A stretch of 54,189 bases of DNA from Candidatus Alkanophaga volatiphilum (GCA_029259545.1 JAPHEE010000009.1:2575-56763); one strand, 5' to 3'. Shown: positions 25,258-34,579, counted from the first letter of the stretch. Notes: generated by a model from the letters alone, not told the origin. A program made the numbers and translations.

Positions 25258-25681
25258 GAGACTCTCCCCCCATATGGCATCCTAGGAGGCAATAAATAAG
25301 AGTATCGTTACTGTAATAAATACCCTCCCCTGAACTTAAGGTGTAAAAATTGCAGTAGTGATTTCCGATGATATGGACTCTTACAGCCATATTGCGGCGT
25401 CCGAAATGATATTTTATCCAAAAGCACTCAATTACGCAGTTACTGCCGTCTAAATCATGTAAGGGGCGCACCTCTATGGGAACAAGCGCTATTTCCACTG
25501 TACTGATCCCCTCTTCATTTCGATGACGCTGCTGTCGTACTTGCAACGATCACTCCATATTCACTTGTATTCGTAAAGAGTGAAATATAATGATCATATC
25601 TCGAATCAGGGCATGTATGCACGTTTATTACTGTAGGGAGCTTATTTAAAGTTAACATGGACGCACTTCACGCTCATAACA
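25258..25681. other. AT-richer intergenic region, no gene recognised
   Basis: 424 bases upstream of ftsZ2 and downstream of pantoate kinase. No ORF on either strand has family-like content. It presumably holds the ftsZ2 promoter, with several TAATAAAT/TTTATT stretches near 25290-25320. No repeat family from elsewhere in the window was seen. Confidence 0.5.
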
Positions 25682-26581
25682 TCAGGGTAGCACTTTGGCG
25701 CCATGAGTTGCTATTTTACTTTTGATGACTGCGCCGAAGTCTGAAAGACGCTCGTATATGTTCTCAGGTAGTGTATACGAGATCTTACGCCCGTCACCTG
25801 CAAGTCCGACTGCGAAGACCGTGTCGCCGAGCATTGCGACGCTTGCAAGCCCACCTTCTGCCTCCACCGCCTCTATAGCGTCCATACCTCTCTCACTTAT
25901 AAGTTCGGTTTCATAGGCGAAGCGCTTAGAGGTCCGCATGAAGTTTTCGAGGCTTGGCGCCTGCATGAAGTCCCTCATTGCTTTTCTCCCCGCCTCATTG
26001 ATTCTACGCATCGCCCCCTCGTCCTCTAAAATGGACCTCGTTGGCAGCTTCCCGAAGGTGACGGCTCCGATCTCGACATTTCCGCAAGGTATTTTGTCGA
26101 TGACGCCGATGCCTGGCGGTCCTGGTGAGAGTCTGATGACGGCTCCGCCGTAGCTCTGGGCGATAACATCGCCCAAACCCGTCCTGTTCGTCACTTCCGC
26201 AACATGGGCGAGTTGGGCAAGGCGGTTTAGCGACATTTTGAGGGAAAAAAGTTCATTAAGTGCGAGCGCTGTGCTTAAGGTGCCGGCGGCACTCGCACCG
26301 AAGCCGCAACCCACCGGCACGTCTAATTTTATATCCACGACGACAGGTTTTCCTGCAAGTCGTTCTACGACGAGCTTTGTGGTGCTTGCCTCGGCTTCGA
26401 CGCCGTTGATGCGGATGCAGTGTTCCCGTTCATCACTAAGGCGGACTTCGACGATGCAGCCCGCTTTGAGAGCGATGCCGCAGCCCACAGAGCCCATGCG
26501 TAGTGGGCTTTCATGCCTAATTATTTCAAAGAAGCCGGTGATGTGCGACGGCGAGTACGCCTTCGCGCTGCGAGCGAGCAT
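25682..26581 (-). CDS. Pantoate kinase (GHMP family)
   Basis: Archaeal pantoate kinase phosphorylates pantoate to 4-phosphopantoate, the archaeal route to coenzyme A. The 299-residue protein begins with the family signature AYSPSHITGFFEI. The GHMP ATP-binding motif is DVPVGCGFGASAAGTLSTALALNELF near residue 88, with LAQLAHVAEVTNRTGLGDVIAQSYGG following. The C-terminal segment EGGLASVAMLGDTVFAVG completes the fold. No phosphopantothenate synthetase partner is adjacent. Confidence 0.9.
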   Translation of the reverse strand: MLARSAKAYSPSHITGFFEIIRHESPLRMGSVGCGIALKAGCIVEVRLSDEREHCIRINGVEAEASTTKLVVERLAGKPVVVDIKLDVPVGCGFGASAAGTLSTALALNELFSLKMSLNRLAQLAHVAEVTNRTGLGDVIAQSYGGAVIRLSPGPPGIGVIDKIPCGNVEIGAVTFGKLPTRSILEDEGAMRRINEAGRKAMRDFMQAPSLENFMRTSKRFAYETELISERGMDAIEAVEAEGGLASVAMLGDTVFAVGLAGDGRKISYTLPENIYERLSDFGAVIKSKIATHGAKVLP

Positions 26582-26597
26582 GGAAAATTAGAAGAAA

Positions 26598-26990
26598 TTA
26601 GAAGGTTCCGATGACCTTTTTCGCCTCGCCGATGATCTTCAGGACTTCGGCGACATCGGGAGTCTCAAGCTCCTCCGGCACCTTCACTTCGGTCAAGCCG
26701 ACCCACGCCGGGCACGCGATCAGGCGGACGCCTGCGTCCTTCGCCGCCTTCACGAGCGCCACAGGATCGGCGGCGAGTCCCAATTTTTTAGCGTTTTCTT
26801 CTATTTTACTTTTATAGCCCTCAAGCAGAGGGGCGAGTCTGAACTTACGTTCCGCCAACGCTACAAGCGCCTCCTGCGTGAAGATGACGGCAACGTCGCC
26901 ACCCGCCTTCTTCGTCTCGATCGCCGCAACCAAGCTGCTTATATAAGAGTTTACCATACCATCTCGGCATATCACCACAGTGTCCACCAT
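26598..26990 (-). CDS. DsrE-family protein
   Basis: Small soluble alpha/beta protein of 130 residues resembling the DsrE/DsrE-like fold: VVICRDGMVNSYISSLVAAIETKKAGGDVAVIFTQEAL at the start and LVKAAKDAGVRLIACPAWVGL later. The Cys in LIACPAW sits where DsrE-type proteins carry a reactive or sulfur-carrying residue. It lies 16 bases upstream of the pantoate kinase gene on the same strand. The exact role (sulfur relay or redox) is unknown. Confidence 0.72.
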   Translation of the reverse strand: MVDTVVICRDGMVNSYISSLVAAIETKKAGGDVAVIFTQEALVALAERKFRLAPLLEGYKSKIEENAKKLGLAADPVALVKAAKDAGVRLIACPAWVGLTEVKVPEELETPDVAEVLKIIGEAKKVIGTF

Positions 26991-27144
26991 ACTCCCACCA
27001 CCTTCCCCCTAAGCCGCTTTTTCCTAATAATACTTTCGGTTCCAAGCACGCCCAATATTCTTTAGTCTTTATTCGCGTTGTACGCTTGTCAAACTGCTGC
27101 CCTAAATTTTAAAAGCGGCTAGGATTAAACCATGTACTGAAGAT

Positions 27145-27217
27145 AGTCCCGTGGTGTAGGGGTCAAGCATGCGGGCCTTTGGAGCCCGTGACGGCGGTTC
27201 GAATCCGCCCGGGACTA
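27145..27217 (+). tRNA. tRNA-Gln (TTG)
   Basis: Acceptor AGTCCCG/CGGGACT with A discriminator, anticodon stem CGGGC/GCCCG with loop CTTTGGA giving TTG, and T-arm GGCGG-TTCGAAT-CCGCC. TTTTAAAA near 27105 is a likely TATA box. Its last three bases double as the spt5 stop codon on the other strand. Confidence 0.92.
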
Positions 27218-27670
27218 CTTTTCCTCCTCTTCTCGGCTCAGCAGCTTCACGCTGTCGCCTCTGACGGTGATGGGTATGGGGACCACGGCATCGAAGAGCT
27301 CGATGGTGACCTCCTCTTTTATTTCGTCCACCCTTTTGACCCGGGCGCGCTCACCTTTCAGCGGTCCGGATATTATTTCGACGATGCTGCCCTCGGTGAT
27401 GCCGGTGATCGAGGGCTTCGGCGTCAGGAAGTGCTCGATCTCGCTGAGGCTCGTCTCGCCCCGGACGAGCGATCTCGCGTGCGGTATGTGCTGTATCGCC
27501 TCCTCTATGGCGTCGGGCTTCTCAGCTTCGATGAGCACATAGCCCTTAAGGTCGTCGGGCACGAGGATGGCCCGGACCCCATGATCCTTCCTGCCTCGTA
27601 TCGCCCTTTCTATGAGGTTCGCAACCGCCTGCTCCTGATTCACCGTGGTCTTCACAGCGTATATCGGCAT
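27215..27670 (-). CDS. spt5: Transcription elongation factor Spt5 (NusG family)
   Basis: Archaeal Spt5 clamps RNA polymerase for processive elongation. The 151-residue protein has the NGN domain (IYAVKTTVNQEQAVANLIERAI, LVPDDLKGYVLIEAEKPDAIEEAIQHIPHARSLVRGETSLSEIEHFL) and a KOW domain (ITEGSIVEIISGPLKGERARVKRVDEIKEEVTIELFDAVVPIPITVRGDSVKLL). It follows secE by 10 bases in the conserved ftsZ1-secE-spt5 order. The stop codon overlaps the 3' end of tRNA-Gln on the opposite strand. Confidence 0.95.
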   Translation of the reverse strand: MPIYAVKTTVNQEQAVANLIERAIRGRKDHGVRAILVPDDLKGYVLIEAEKPDAIEEAIQHIPHARSLVRGETSLSEIEHFLTPKPSITGITEGSIVEIISGPLKGERARVKRVDEIKEEVTIELFDAVVPIPITVRGDSVKLLSREEEEK

Positions 27671-27680
27671 CCTACCACAC

Positions 27681-27878
27681 CTATCCCGGCAACACTGCCA
27701 TGAGAACGTATATCAGGAAGCCTATGAGCCCTACGAATAAAATCACAACGCCCGCGATCTTTGAGATCCTTAAAAACTCCTCCCTTGTGGGCCTCCTTGT
27801 AAGCTTCAAAATCATGTAATACTCTCTCAATTTCGTCTCTAGATCCTTCATGCTCACTTGGGAGATTCTTGGTGACAT
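27681..27878 (-). CDS. secE: Preprotein translocase subunit SecE (Sec61 gamma)
   Basis: Single-TM subunit of the SecYE channel, 65 residues. The amphipathic helix (LETKLREYYMILKLTRRPTREEFLRISKIAG) precedes the membrane helix VVILFVGLIGFLIYVLMAVL. The start is taken at ATG 27878 (MSPRISQ), after GTGAT at a short spacing; ATG 27851 (MKDLETKL) is also possible. It sits between ftsZ1 and spt5, the usual euryarchaeal arrangement. Confidence 0.9.
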   Translation of the reverse strand: MSPRISQVSMKDLETKLREYYMILKLTRRPTREEFLRISKIAGVVILFVGLIGFLIYVLMAVLPG

Positions 27879-27998
27879 GCTTATCACATCTTGTTATTTG
27901 TAGTAGCCCATCGGTCCCCGCCTCTATTCTGGCACCCTAGCATAATTATACTCTTCGAGAACCCTCAGCATTTTCATCCTTCATCTCTCGGCAGTGCG

Positions 27999-29057
27999 TT
28001 ACCCAATTATGTCGATACCGTATTTTTCCTTTTTGGTCACCTTTCCGAGTATTTGATCCGAACGTACGCCAGTCACTATCACCATCGCCCTTATTGTGTT
28101 TTTCAGCTCTGGCATTATCTGCGCACCCCAAATTATCCTCGCATTCGGGTCTACCATCTTATAAACTTCCTCGACAACGCCTTCCGCTTCCTCGATGGTC
28201 ATGTCCTCGCCACCGCAAACGTTCACGAGCGCTGCCTTTGCGCCTGAGATGTCCACATCGAGCAGAGGTGAGCGCAGAGCACGACGCACTGCCTCTATCG
28301 CCCTGTTGTCACCATTAGCCTCGCCTAGACCGATCATCGCAACTCCGCCTTTCTGCATCACCGTGCGAACGTCCGCAAAATCTAAGTTTATCAAGCCAGG
28401 CTTCGTTATCAACTCGGTTATCCCCTTAACAGCTCGCATTAAGATTTCATCAGCAACCTTGAACGCTAAATTTAACGGAAGCCTGGGGGCGACCTGTAGA
28501 AGTCGGTCGTTCGGGATTACAATGACGGTATCCGCCGCCTCCCTTAACCTCTCAAGCCCCATCTCGGCGTTCTCCCAACGAACTCGTCCTTCGGCGGTGA
28601 ACGGCATGGTCACGACGGCTATCGTCAGGGCGCCGTCCTCCGCCGCCGCCTCGGCGACGATGGGCGACGCGCCCGTGCCGGTGCCGCCGCCGAGCCCACA
28701 GGTCACGAACACCATGTCCGCGCCCCTGACCACTTCCTTTATCTCGTCTATGCATTCCTTTGCAGCCTCCTCACCCAGCTGCGGGATGCTGCCGGCGCCT
28801 AGACCTCTCGTCGTCTTCTTCCCTAAAAGCACCTTCCGGTGAGCCTTCGCGTAGAACAGGTGCAAAGCGTCGGTGTTCATCGCGATCAGCTCGGCGCCCT
28901 CGATCCCCTCCTCCATCATCCTTTGTATGGTGTTAGTGCCGCTGCCGCCGCACCCTATCACCTTTATGATGGTCTTCGCCCTCTGCAGAATCTCCTCTAT
29001 CTCCTTATTTACAACCTCCCTCTCCCTACTTATCACCTCATCAACGATACGCTCCAT
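27999..29057 (-). CDS. ftsZ1: Cell-division GTPase FtsZ (FtsZ1 type)
   Basis: Second FtsZ of the window, 352 residues. It has a long N-terminal helix ([29 protein letters not shown]), then [25 protein letters not shown], the signature [20 protein letters not shown], and [14 protein letters not shown]. The C-terminus [11 protein letters not shown] and the adjacent secE-spt5 genes mark it as FtsZ1, which in haloarchaea helps assemble the FtsZ2 ring. Confidence 0.93.
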   Translation of the reverse strand: MERIVDEVISREREVVNKEIEEILQRAKTIIKVIGCGGSGTNTIQRMMEEGIEGAELIAMNTDALHLFYAKAHRKVLLGKKTTRGLGAGSIPQLGEEAAKECIDEIKEVVRGADMVFVTCGLGGGTGTGASPIVAEAAAEDGALTIAVVTMPFTAEGRVRWENAEMGLERLREAADTVIVIPNDRLLQVAPRLPLNLAFKVADEILMRAVKGITELITKPGLINLDFADVRTVMQKGGVAMIGLGEANGDNRAIEAVRRALRSPLLDVDISGAKAALVNVCGGEDMTIEEAEGVVEEVYKMVDPNARIIWGAQIMPELKNTIRAMVIVTGVRSDQILGKVTKKEKYGIDIIG

Positions 29058-29073
29058 ATTATCACTATCCTAA

Positions 29074-29156
29074 TGCGGAGGGGGGGATTCGAACCCCCGA
29101 ACCCCTACGGGACTGACCCCTCAAGCCAGCGCCTTTGTCCGCTCGGCAACCTCCGC
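29074..29156 (-). tRNA. tRNA-Leu (GAG)
   Basis: Type II tRNA with long variable arm. Acceptor GCGGAGG/CCTCCGC with A discriminator, anticodon stem CTGGC/GTCAG with loop TTGAGGG giving GAG, and T-arm GGGGG-TTCGAAT-CCCCC. Its 5' 36 bases overlap the end of the rpoD reading frame on the same strand. Confidence 0.92.
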
Positions 29157-29987
29157 AATCTCCGTTTTCAATTTCATGTATTTCTCCTTCAAAGCTTTTA
29201 CGGCTCTTAATACTATCTCCCAAACGTCGTAAGAACCATCGGACTCGACATTAAAAACGAACGATTGCTTATCATAAAGCACCTTTATGGCGTTTCTATC
29301 GCAAACACTCTCGCAAAGCTTGCATAGCGAGCAAAGCTTCTCATCTTTTACCGTCACTGTACCCAATGACACCTCGAGTATTCGCTTCGGACACTCCTCA
29401 ACGCATTTTCCGCATGCATCGCATTTCTCCTCGTCTATCTCGACAATGGGCATGTTTTTATAGCCACATGCCGTCACCGGTTGCCATTTTGCATGCTTTT
29501 TCCCAACACCAAGCCTTGCAATCGCCTCTATCATCAAACTCTGTCTTGAAACTGTTTTTATGCCGTCTATCCGCACCTCTCTTGAAATCAGCTTGACGAT
29601 GGGGATGTTGGGATACGGGCGGACTCTCTCGTCGGACGAAACAAGTTCATTGGAGTAAACAACTCGCTGCCCCACCTCCTCTGGGCTTTGAGCAGTAAGG
29701 GTAAACGACACCTGGCAGAAGCCACAGCCCTCCCCCTTGCACTCGCAGTCCTCAGGAAATACGAATTCGTCTATGTTTTCGGCTCTCAGAGGGATGAGTG
29801 CGAGCCTCAGCGCTAAAATTTCGTCGAAAAGTGGCGAGGTGTTTTCATAAACGTTGACCTCATCGATTGCGAGCTTTGGGACCTCCGTCATCATCGCACG
29901 CCGCAGGGCGTTTGCAAAGTAGGGCTTGACACCTCTGAGGATGAACTTCATTGCCAAGTCCGTGAGTTCGAGAATTTCCACTTCCAT
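29121..29987 (-). CDS. rpoD: DNA-directed RNA polymerase subunit D (Rpo3) with two 4Fe-4S motifs
   Basis: Assembly-platform subunit of archaeal RNA polymerase, 288 residues. The alpha-like dimerisation domain opens with FILRGVKPYFANALRRAMMTEVPKLAIDEVNVYENTSPLFDEILALRLALIPL. A Cys cluster CECKGEGCGFC follows near 85. The inserted ferredoxin domain has both quartets complete (CDACGKCVEECP and CSLCKLCESVC). The last 11 residues (AEVAERTKALA) and the stop are read from inside the tRNA-Leu gene. It follows rps11 by 9 bases. Confidence 0.95.
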   Translation of the reverse strand: MEVEILELTDLAMKFILRGVKPYFANALRRAMMTEVPKLAIDEVNVYENTSPLFDEILALRLALIPLRAENIDEFVFPEDCECKGEGCGFCQVSFTLTAQSPEEVGQRVVYSNELVSSDERVRPYPNIPIVKLISREVRIDGIKTVSRQSLMIEAIARLGVGKKHAKWQPVTACGYKNMPIVEIDEEKCDACGKCVEECPKRILEVSLGTVTVKDEKLCSLCKLCESVCDRNAIKVLYDKQSFVFNVESDGSYDVWEIVLRAVKALKEKYMKLKTEIAEVAERTKALA

Positions 29988-29996
29988 CTCGACACC

Positions 29997-30386
29997 TCAA
30001 ACCCTTCTTCCTCGCTTCCCACCGGGAGGTCGCGTGCCGTCGTGCGGTATGGGCGTAACGTCCTCTATTCGCCCTATCCGCAGACCAGCTCTTGCAAAAG
30101 CGCGAATTGCAGCCTGCGCTCCAGGTCCAGGACTTTTTTCTCTGTTCCCGCCCGGCGCTCTCACCTTTATGTGGATGCCCACTATACCCTTCTCCTTTAT
30201 TTTCTCAGCAAGCTGGAGGGCGAGCTGCATTGCTATATAAGGCGAGCTCTCGTCCCTGTCAGCCTTTGCTATCATGCCTCCTGAACCCCTTGCGATGGTC
30301 TCTGCTCCCGTAAGGTCAGTTATCGTGATTATCGTGTTGTTAAATGATGCGTAAATGTGAGCGACCGCCCACTTCCCGTCCTTCAT
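29997..30386 (-). CDS. rps11: Ribosomal protein uS11
   Basis: 30S protein of the mRNA-exit platform, 129 residues. [33 protein letters not shown] and the conserved C-terminus [21 protein letters not shown] are diagnostic. Its start overlaps the rps4 stop by 4 bases. Part of rps13-rps4-rps11-rpoD. Confidence 0.97.
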   Translation of the reverse strand: MKDGKWAVAHIYASFNNTIITITDLTGAETIARGSGGMIAKADRDESSPYIAMQLALQLAEKIKEKGIVGIHIKVRAPGGNREKSPGPGAQAAIRAFARAGLRIGRIEDVTPIPHDGTRPPGGKRGRRV

Positions 30387-30910
30387 GCCTGCACCTCACC
30401 TAAGCCCAGCTTCTCAGCAATACTCTCATCAAAATATTGTACCTCAGGCTCTTCATCCACAGATACGATATAGCCGGGGGCTGTCACGCGGCGACCCGCC
30501 ACTGCGATGTGCCCGTGTACAATCAGCTGGCGAGCTTGTTTCATCGTCTTCGCAAGCCCTTTCCTATATACTATCGTCTGCAAACGTCGCTCTAAGATGT
30601 CTTCAACATTCAGCCCTAGTACATCGTCGACATCGCCGTCTGGTTTTAGCAACCCCTTGCGCTTCAAACTCCTCAGAAGCTCCTCCTTCTTACGCAAGGC
30701 ATGCTCACTGCCCTTCATACTGGAAAGCGCTGCCAGTATTCTTCTCACTTCCCTCCTATACTTTTTTATCATCGTCAGCGCCTTGTAAATTTCACGCTTG
30801 TTCTTCAGCCCGTACTTCTCCACGAGTTCCTTCTCCTCCTGTATTCTTGTTGCTTCCCAAGGATGTTTTGGTGTCTCATAGGTCTTCCTTTGCCTCTTAG
30901 GGTCGCCCAT
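30383..30910 (-). CDS. rps4: Ribosomal protein uS4
   Basis: Small-subunit assembly protein of 175 residues in the archaeal form that begins [23 protein letters not shown]. The S4 RNA-binding domain is seen as [50 protein letters not shown]. It lies between rps13 and rps11. Confidence 0.97.
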   Translation of the reverse strand: MGDPKRQRKTYETPKHPWEATRIQEEKELVEKYGLKNKREIYKALTMIKKYRREVRRILAALSSMKGSEHALRKKEELLRSLKRKGLLKPDGDVDDVLGLNVEDILERRLQTIVYRKGLAKTMKQARQLIVHGHIAVAGRRVTAPGYIVSVDEEPEVQYFDESIAEKLGLGEVQA

Positions 30911-30919
30911 GCCCCCACC

Positions 30920-31393
30920 TCACTTCTTCTTCCTCCTAACGCCGACAGCGGGACCCTTTCTACCTGTGGAGCGTGTCCTTTGCCCTCTCACCTTCAGCCC
31001 AAGCTCATGCCTTATGCCCCTATAACATCGTATCTTTTTCATGAGGTTTATATCCTCCCTGACCGTCATCAGCAAGTCCGAGCCTAAGATGTGCTTGTCC
31101 TCGCCTGTGTAGAAGTCCTTCCGCCGATTCAGCATCCAACTTGGCAGTCTCTTCTCGACACTCTCCAAAGCGTTCCTCAACCTTTCTATCTCTTCGTCGG
31201 AGAGCTTGCCCATCGTCGCATCCGGATCGATACCTGCAGAGATTGCTATCGCCTTTGCAACTCGCCGCCCTATGCCCTTTATGCCGCAGAGCGCATACTG
31301 TACGCTTTTCGTTCCATCTAAGTCTGTATCTATGAGCCTTACTATGTGCTTAAACTCCTTATCCGCCGTTTCCTCTGCTGCGTCCTCTGCCAT
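30920..31393 (-). CDS. rps13: Ribosomal protein uS13
   Basis: 30S head protein contacting tRNA and the 50S subunit. The open frame runs to 31534, but ATG 31393 ([20 protein letters not shown]) is chosen because AAGGTGAG lies just upstream and the family begins here, giving 157 residues. [36 protein letters not shown] and the basic end [29 protein letters not shown] are characteristic. It is the first gene of the ribosomal block. Confidence 0.95.
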   Translation of the reverse strand: MAEDAAEETADKEFKHIVRLIDTDLDGTKSVQYALCGIKGIGRRVAKAIAISAGIDPDATMGKLSDEEIERLRNALESVEKRLPSWMLNRRKDFYTGEDKHILGSDLLMTVREDINLMKKIRCYRGIRHELGLKVRGQRTRSTGRKGPAVGVRRKKK

Positions 31394-31505
31394 CCGCTCA
31401 CCTTCTTTTTTATTTCTCACGCAGCATTTAAATATGTCGCCACAGTGGCTGGGAGCGTTTAACGCCAGATATAAGAACGAACAAACCAGAGGGAAGAGGC
31501 GCTCA

Positions 31506-31742
31506 TCAATTGTCGTGCGTCGGCTCAACCTCAAATTTCAGTAGCTCCTCCCAGAGTCGTAGCGTCTCCAGTGCCTCCTTCTCATCTATAACTTCGATCG
31601 CAAAGCCAGCATGCACTATCACGTATTGCCCGACGGCGACATTCACAAGCGAGATGTTCACGTCACGTTTGACGCCACCGAAGTCCACCTTCGCACGGTC
31701 GCCATGGATTTCAAGCACTTTCGCTGGTATCGCTAAGCACAT
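31506..31742 (-). CDS. hypC: Hydrogenase maturation chaperone HypC
   Basis: Small partner of HypD that carries the Fe(CN)2CO precursor to the hydrogenase large subunit. The family begins Met-Cys-Leu-Ala-Ile-Pro ([12 protein letters not shown]), so ATG 31742 is used, not the ORF start; Cys2 is the essential ligand. [42 protein letters not shown] follows, 78 residues in all. AAATATTTAGG sits about 27 bases upstream, suggesting a leaderless transcript. It is far from hypB-hypD at 3.6-5.4 kb. Confidence 0.93.
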   Translation of the reverse strand: MCLAIPAKVLEIHGDRAKVDFGGVKRDVNISLVNVAVGQYVIVHAGFAIEVIDEKEALETLRLWEELLKFEVEPTHDN

Positions 31743-31763
31743 GAAAATCGTTTCATTCCGCAC

Positions 31764-31952
31764 CTAAATATTTTTTGAGTCGATGAAGCTTGGAAGGCGA
31801 TAACTGTGCTTCCTATCCATGACAGCCCTTCCGATTTCGCCGTGGTCGACGCTTGCAATCGTTCCTTCTAGGAGATGTACTCGGAGTTCGAAAATGTATT
31901 TGAATTCCAAATAATAACGGAGGTGAGAGGCGGCTTCCTTCACCTCCTCCAT
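31764..31952 (-). CDS. Small hypothetical protein
   Basis: A 62-residue frame (MEEVKEAASHLRYYLEFKYIFELRVHLLEGTIASVDHGEIGRAVMDRK...) ending 21 bases before the hypC start. Composition is protein-like, and no other gene covers this strand. I do not recognise it. It could also be part of the hypC upstream region, whose TATA-like element follows it. Confidence 0.4.
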   Translation of the reverse strand: MEEVKEAASHLRYYLEFKYIFELRVHLLEGTIASVDHGEIGRAVMDRKHSYRLPSFIDSKNI

Positions 31953-31975
31953 TATAATCCACGCCGTCGGGGCTT

Positions 31976-32917
31976 ATGAAAATAACCGGCGTTAAAGTTA
32001 GGGAAAGAATGAGTGTGGACGAGCTGGTACGTGAGCTGGAGCGCTGCGCCTTCGGCGCTCGCCGTCTTGCCGTCGCCGTAGATATTTACAATGAAATGCT
32101 AGAGCGGGGCGCCGTGAAATTTTTGGGCTTAGCAGGCGCCTTGGTTCCAGCAGGACTGCGAGGAGTGATTTCAGAGATGCTGCGTTCGGGCTTCGTGGAC
32201 GTGCTTGTGACTACCGGCGCAAATATAGTGCATGACATAATCGAGGCGCTCGGAGGGCATCATTATCTCACGACGCTTGCCGTCGAGAGCATCGACGACG
32301 CCGCGCTCCGCACGCAAAGTACGAGCCGCATATATGATGTGCTCGTACGTGATGAGGACTTCGTGCGGCTTGAAGAATTCGTGCGTTCAACTCTTGAGGA
32401 GCTTAATACCAAGGGCATGCTAAGAAAGCCTATTAGCATAAGGGGGTTGTTGGTAGAGTTCGGTAAGAGGCTTGACGACGAAGATTCAATTTTGAGGGTC
32501 GCCGTTGAGAAAGGGATTCCAGTTTTCTGTCCGGCGTTCGCGGACTCCATGCTCGGGCTGCATGCCTCGCTCTTCAGGCAGACGGCACCGCTTGTCGTAG
32601 ACGCGATTGCGGACATGCAAGAACTTATCGGTCTCTGCTACGACGCCGAGCTCGCAGGTGCGATTATACTCGGCGGCGGCGTTCCCAAAAACTTCATATT
32701 TCAGGCAATGTTACTATCTCCAAAAGGCGGCTTCGACTACGTCATCCAGATCACGACGGACACGCCGCACGCCGGAGGTCTCAGCGGCGCCACGCCCGAC
32801 GAAGCCAAATCCTGGGGCAAGGTGAAGAGCGATGCGAAGACCGTCGTCGTTTATTGTGATGTTACCATTGCGCTCCCTATCATAGTAGCAGCTCTTAAAG
32901 AGCGAAGACGTAGATAA
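31976..32917 (+). CDS. dys: Deoxyhypusine synthase
   Basis: Transfers the aminobutyl group of spermidine to a lysine of translation factor aIF5A, using NAD. It has 313 residues. Visible are FLGLAGALVPAGLRGVISEMLRSGFVDVLVTTGANIVHDIIEALGGHHY, PVFCPAFADSMLG, AIILGGGVPKNFIFQAML, and the active-site lysine region GGLSGATPDEAKSWGKVKSDAKTVVVYCDVTIALPII. The start lies next to the divergent hypothetical gene. The CMD-family gene follows after 13 bases. Confidence 0.94.
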   Translation: MKITGVKVRERMSVDELVRELERCAFGARRLAVAVDIYNEMLERGAVKFLGLAGALVPAGLRGVISEMLRSGFVDVLVTTGANIVHDIIEALGGHHYLTTLAVESIDDAALRTQSTSRIYDVLVRDEDFVRLEEFVRSTLEELNTKGMLRKPISIRGLLVEFGKRLDDEDSILRVAVEKGIPVFCPAFADSMLGLHASLFRQTAPLVVDAIADMQELIGLCYDAELAGAIILGGGVPKNFIFQAMLLSPKGGFDYVIQITTDTPHAGGLSGATPDEAKSWGKVKSDAKTVVVYCDVTIALPIIVAALKERRRR

Positions 32918-32930
32918 TGAGGGTGGTGGC

Positions 32931-33329
32931 ATGAGCGAGGAGCTTTTCGAGCGGGCGAAGAAGCTGCTGGGCGAGCCCGAGAGGATGGTATCGCTGATAT
33001 TCGAGGCGGCGGAGGGGATGCTCGGCACCGTCCCCTTCATCCTCAAGGAGATGGCGAGGCGCCCTGAGGTCATGATCCCGGACGTGATCGGCGATTTTTT
33101 CGCGCTGCGTCCGAAAGCCTTGGATGCGAAGACTGCGGAGCTCGTCGCCCTCGCCGCAGCAGCCGCGCTCAGAGCAGAGGAGTGCATAAGCGTGCATATA
33201 GACGCCGCTCTTAAATGCGGAGCTACCGAAGAAGAGATTTTTGACGTTTTAATGATAAGCGGGATAATGGGAAAGACTGCGATCCTTGCGACCGCATTAC
33301 GAAAATTGAAGGAGAAACGAGAGAAATAG
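32931..33329 (+). CDS. Carboxymuconolactone decarboxylase/AhpD-like protein
   Basis: Small helical CMD-fold protein of 132 residues. The core FFALRPKALDAKTAELVALAAAAALRAEECISVHIDAALKCGATEEEIFDVLMISGIMGKTAILATAL has the family E-x-C-x3-H pattern, but only one cysteine where AhpD peroxidases have CxxC. A redox or cofactor role is possible, but the substrate is unknown. It is encoded between dys and tyrS with 10-15-base gaps, so all three are probably one transcript. Confidence 0.85.
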   Translation: MSEELFERAKKLLGEPERMVSLIFEAAEGMLGTVPFILKEMARRPEVMIPDVIGDFFALRPKALDAKTAELVALAAAAALRAEECISVHIDAALKCGATEEEIFDVLMISGIMGKTAILATALRKLKEKREK

Positions 33330-33340
33330 GAGGCTCGGTC

Positions 33341-34309
33341 GTGGCTGCCGAAGAACGACTTCCGAGGACGATACTTGAGGGTACGGAGGAGGTAGTGACG
33401 CTTGAGGAGCTGAGGGCAGCCCTAGAGGACGCCACTGGTAAGAGGGCGTACGTGGGCTACGAGCCGAGCGGGAGCATCCACCTCGGGCACATGATTACAG
33501 TGTTGAAGCTTGCGGAGTTCCAGCGGCTTGGATTCAAGGCGACGGTGCTGCTTGCCGACCTTCATGCGCACCTTAACGAGAAGGGGAGCCTTGAGGAGGT
33601 AAGGGAGATTGCCGAACGCAATAAAAAGTGCTTTCTTGCAATGGGCGTGCTCGGCGACGATACTGAATTCCTGCTCGGCTCGTCGTTCCAACTGGACGCC
33701 GACTACATGCGAGATGTCCTGCGGCTTGCGACGATCACGACGCTAAGCCGGGCAAGGCGAAGCATGGATGAAATTTCGCGGAGCGTCGAAAATCCTAAGG
33801 TCTCGCAGATGATTTATCCGCTAATGCAGGTAATGGACATCGCATATCTTAACGCGGATGTTGCAATCGGTGGGATCGACCAGCGTAAGATCCACATGCT
33901 CGCAAGGGAGAGCCTGCCGAAGCTCGGATTTAAGGCGCCGATATGCGTACACACGCCGCTCATCCTCGGGCTCGACGGCGAGAAGATGTCGTCGTCGAAG
34001 GGTAACTTCATTGCAGTAGATGATGATGAGGCAACTGTCAACGCAAAAATCAGGAGGGCGGTGTGCCCGCCGAAAACCGCCGAGAACAACCCCGTCCTCC
34101 AGCTCTACGAGCTCCTAATCTTTCCAGTCTTCAGGAAGGTAGAAATAGAGAGGGATGCAAAATACGGCGGCGACGTCGCCTATGAGAACTTCTACGAGCT
34201 TGAAAAGGACTACGTTGAGGGCGAGCTGCACCCACTTGACCTCAAGCTCAACGCCGCAAGATACATCAACAAGCTGATAGAACCTGCGAGGCGGAAACTG
34301 AAAAGGTGA
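33341..34309 (+). CDS. tyrS: Tyrosyl-tRNA synthetase
   Basis: Class I aminoacyl-tRNA synthetase of the short archaeal type, 322 residues. The HIGH-like motif is GYEPSGSIHLGHM near residue 39, and the KMSKS motif is EKMSSSKGNFI near 210. VMDIAYLNADVAIGGIDQRKIHMLARE lies between them and recognises tyrosine. It ends the dys-CMD-tyrS unit. Confidence 0.95.
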   Translation: MAAEERLPRTILEGTEEVVTLEELRAALEDATGKRAYVGYEPSGSIHLGHMITVLKLAEFQRLGFKATVLLADLHAHLNEKGSLEEVREIAERNKKCFLAMGVLGDDTEFLLGSSFQLDADYMRDVLRLATITTLSRARRSMDEISRSVENPKVSQMIYPLMQVMDIAYLNADVAIGGIDQRKIHMLARESLPKLGFKAPICVHTPLILGLDGEKMSSSKGNFIAVDDDEATVNAKIRRAVCPPKTAENNPVLQLYELLIFPVFRKVEIERDAKYGGDVAYENFYELEKDYVEGELHPLDLKLNAARYINKLIEPARRKLKR

Positions 34310-34479
34310 CTGTGACAGCGGGCGGCGCCGCCGGGCGTCGGAGGCTGGAAGTATGTTGCGTGGGCGTGAAATCTGGGCTGGGCGGAGAGGCGAAACGACC
34401 AAGACCAAAGACGGCGTTCAGCACCTTCGGGCTGCGGCTTCGGCGGGAGCATTTTAGTCTTTCTTAGGGAGCGGTGGAG

Positions 34480-34545
34480 GAGTGGAGACGTGGTACGTGG
34501 CATGTCGGTCGTGGTGCGTGGTCCGGTGGTACGTGGTCCATGCCG
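34480..34545. repeat. Low-complexity ACGTGGT-rich segment
   Basis: Irregular repetition of GTGGTACGTGG/GGTGCGTGG within the 270-base gap after tyrS. No ORF of interest and no regular period. Confidence 0.4.
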
Positions 34546-34579
34546 CCCCTGAAACGCTGCCCCCCTAAAACGTCGCCTC

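Noticed and set aside
24542-25285. 247-residue plus-strand ORF opposite ftsZ2
   Set aside because: Low-complexity Ser/Ala/Pro translation that mirrors FtsZ2 codons; no domain.
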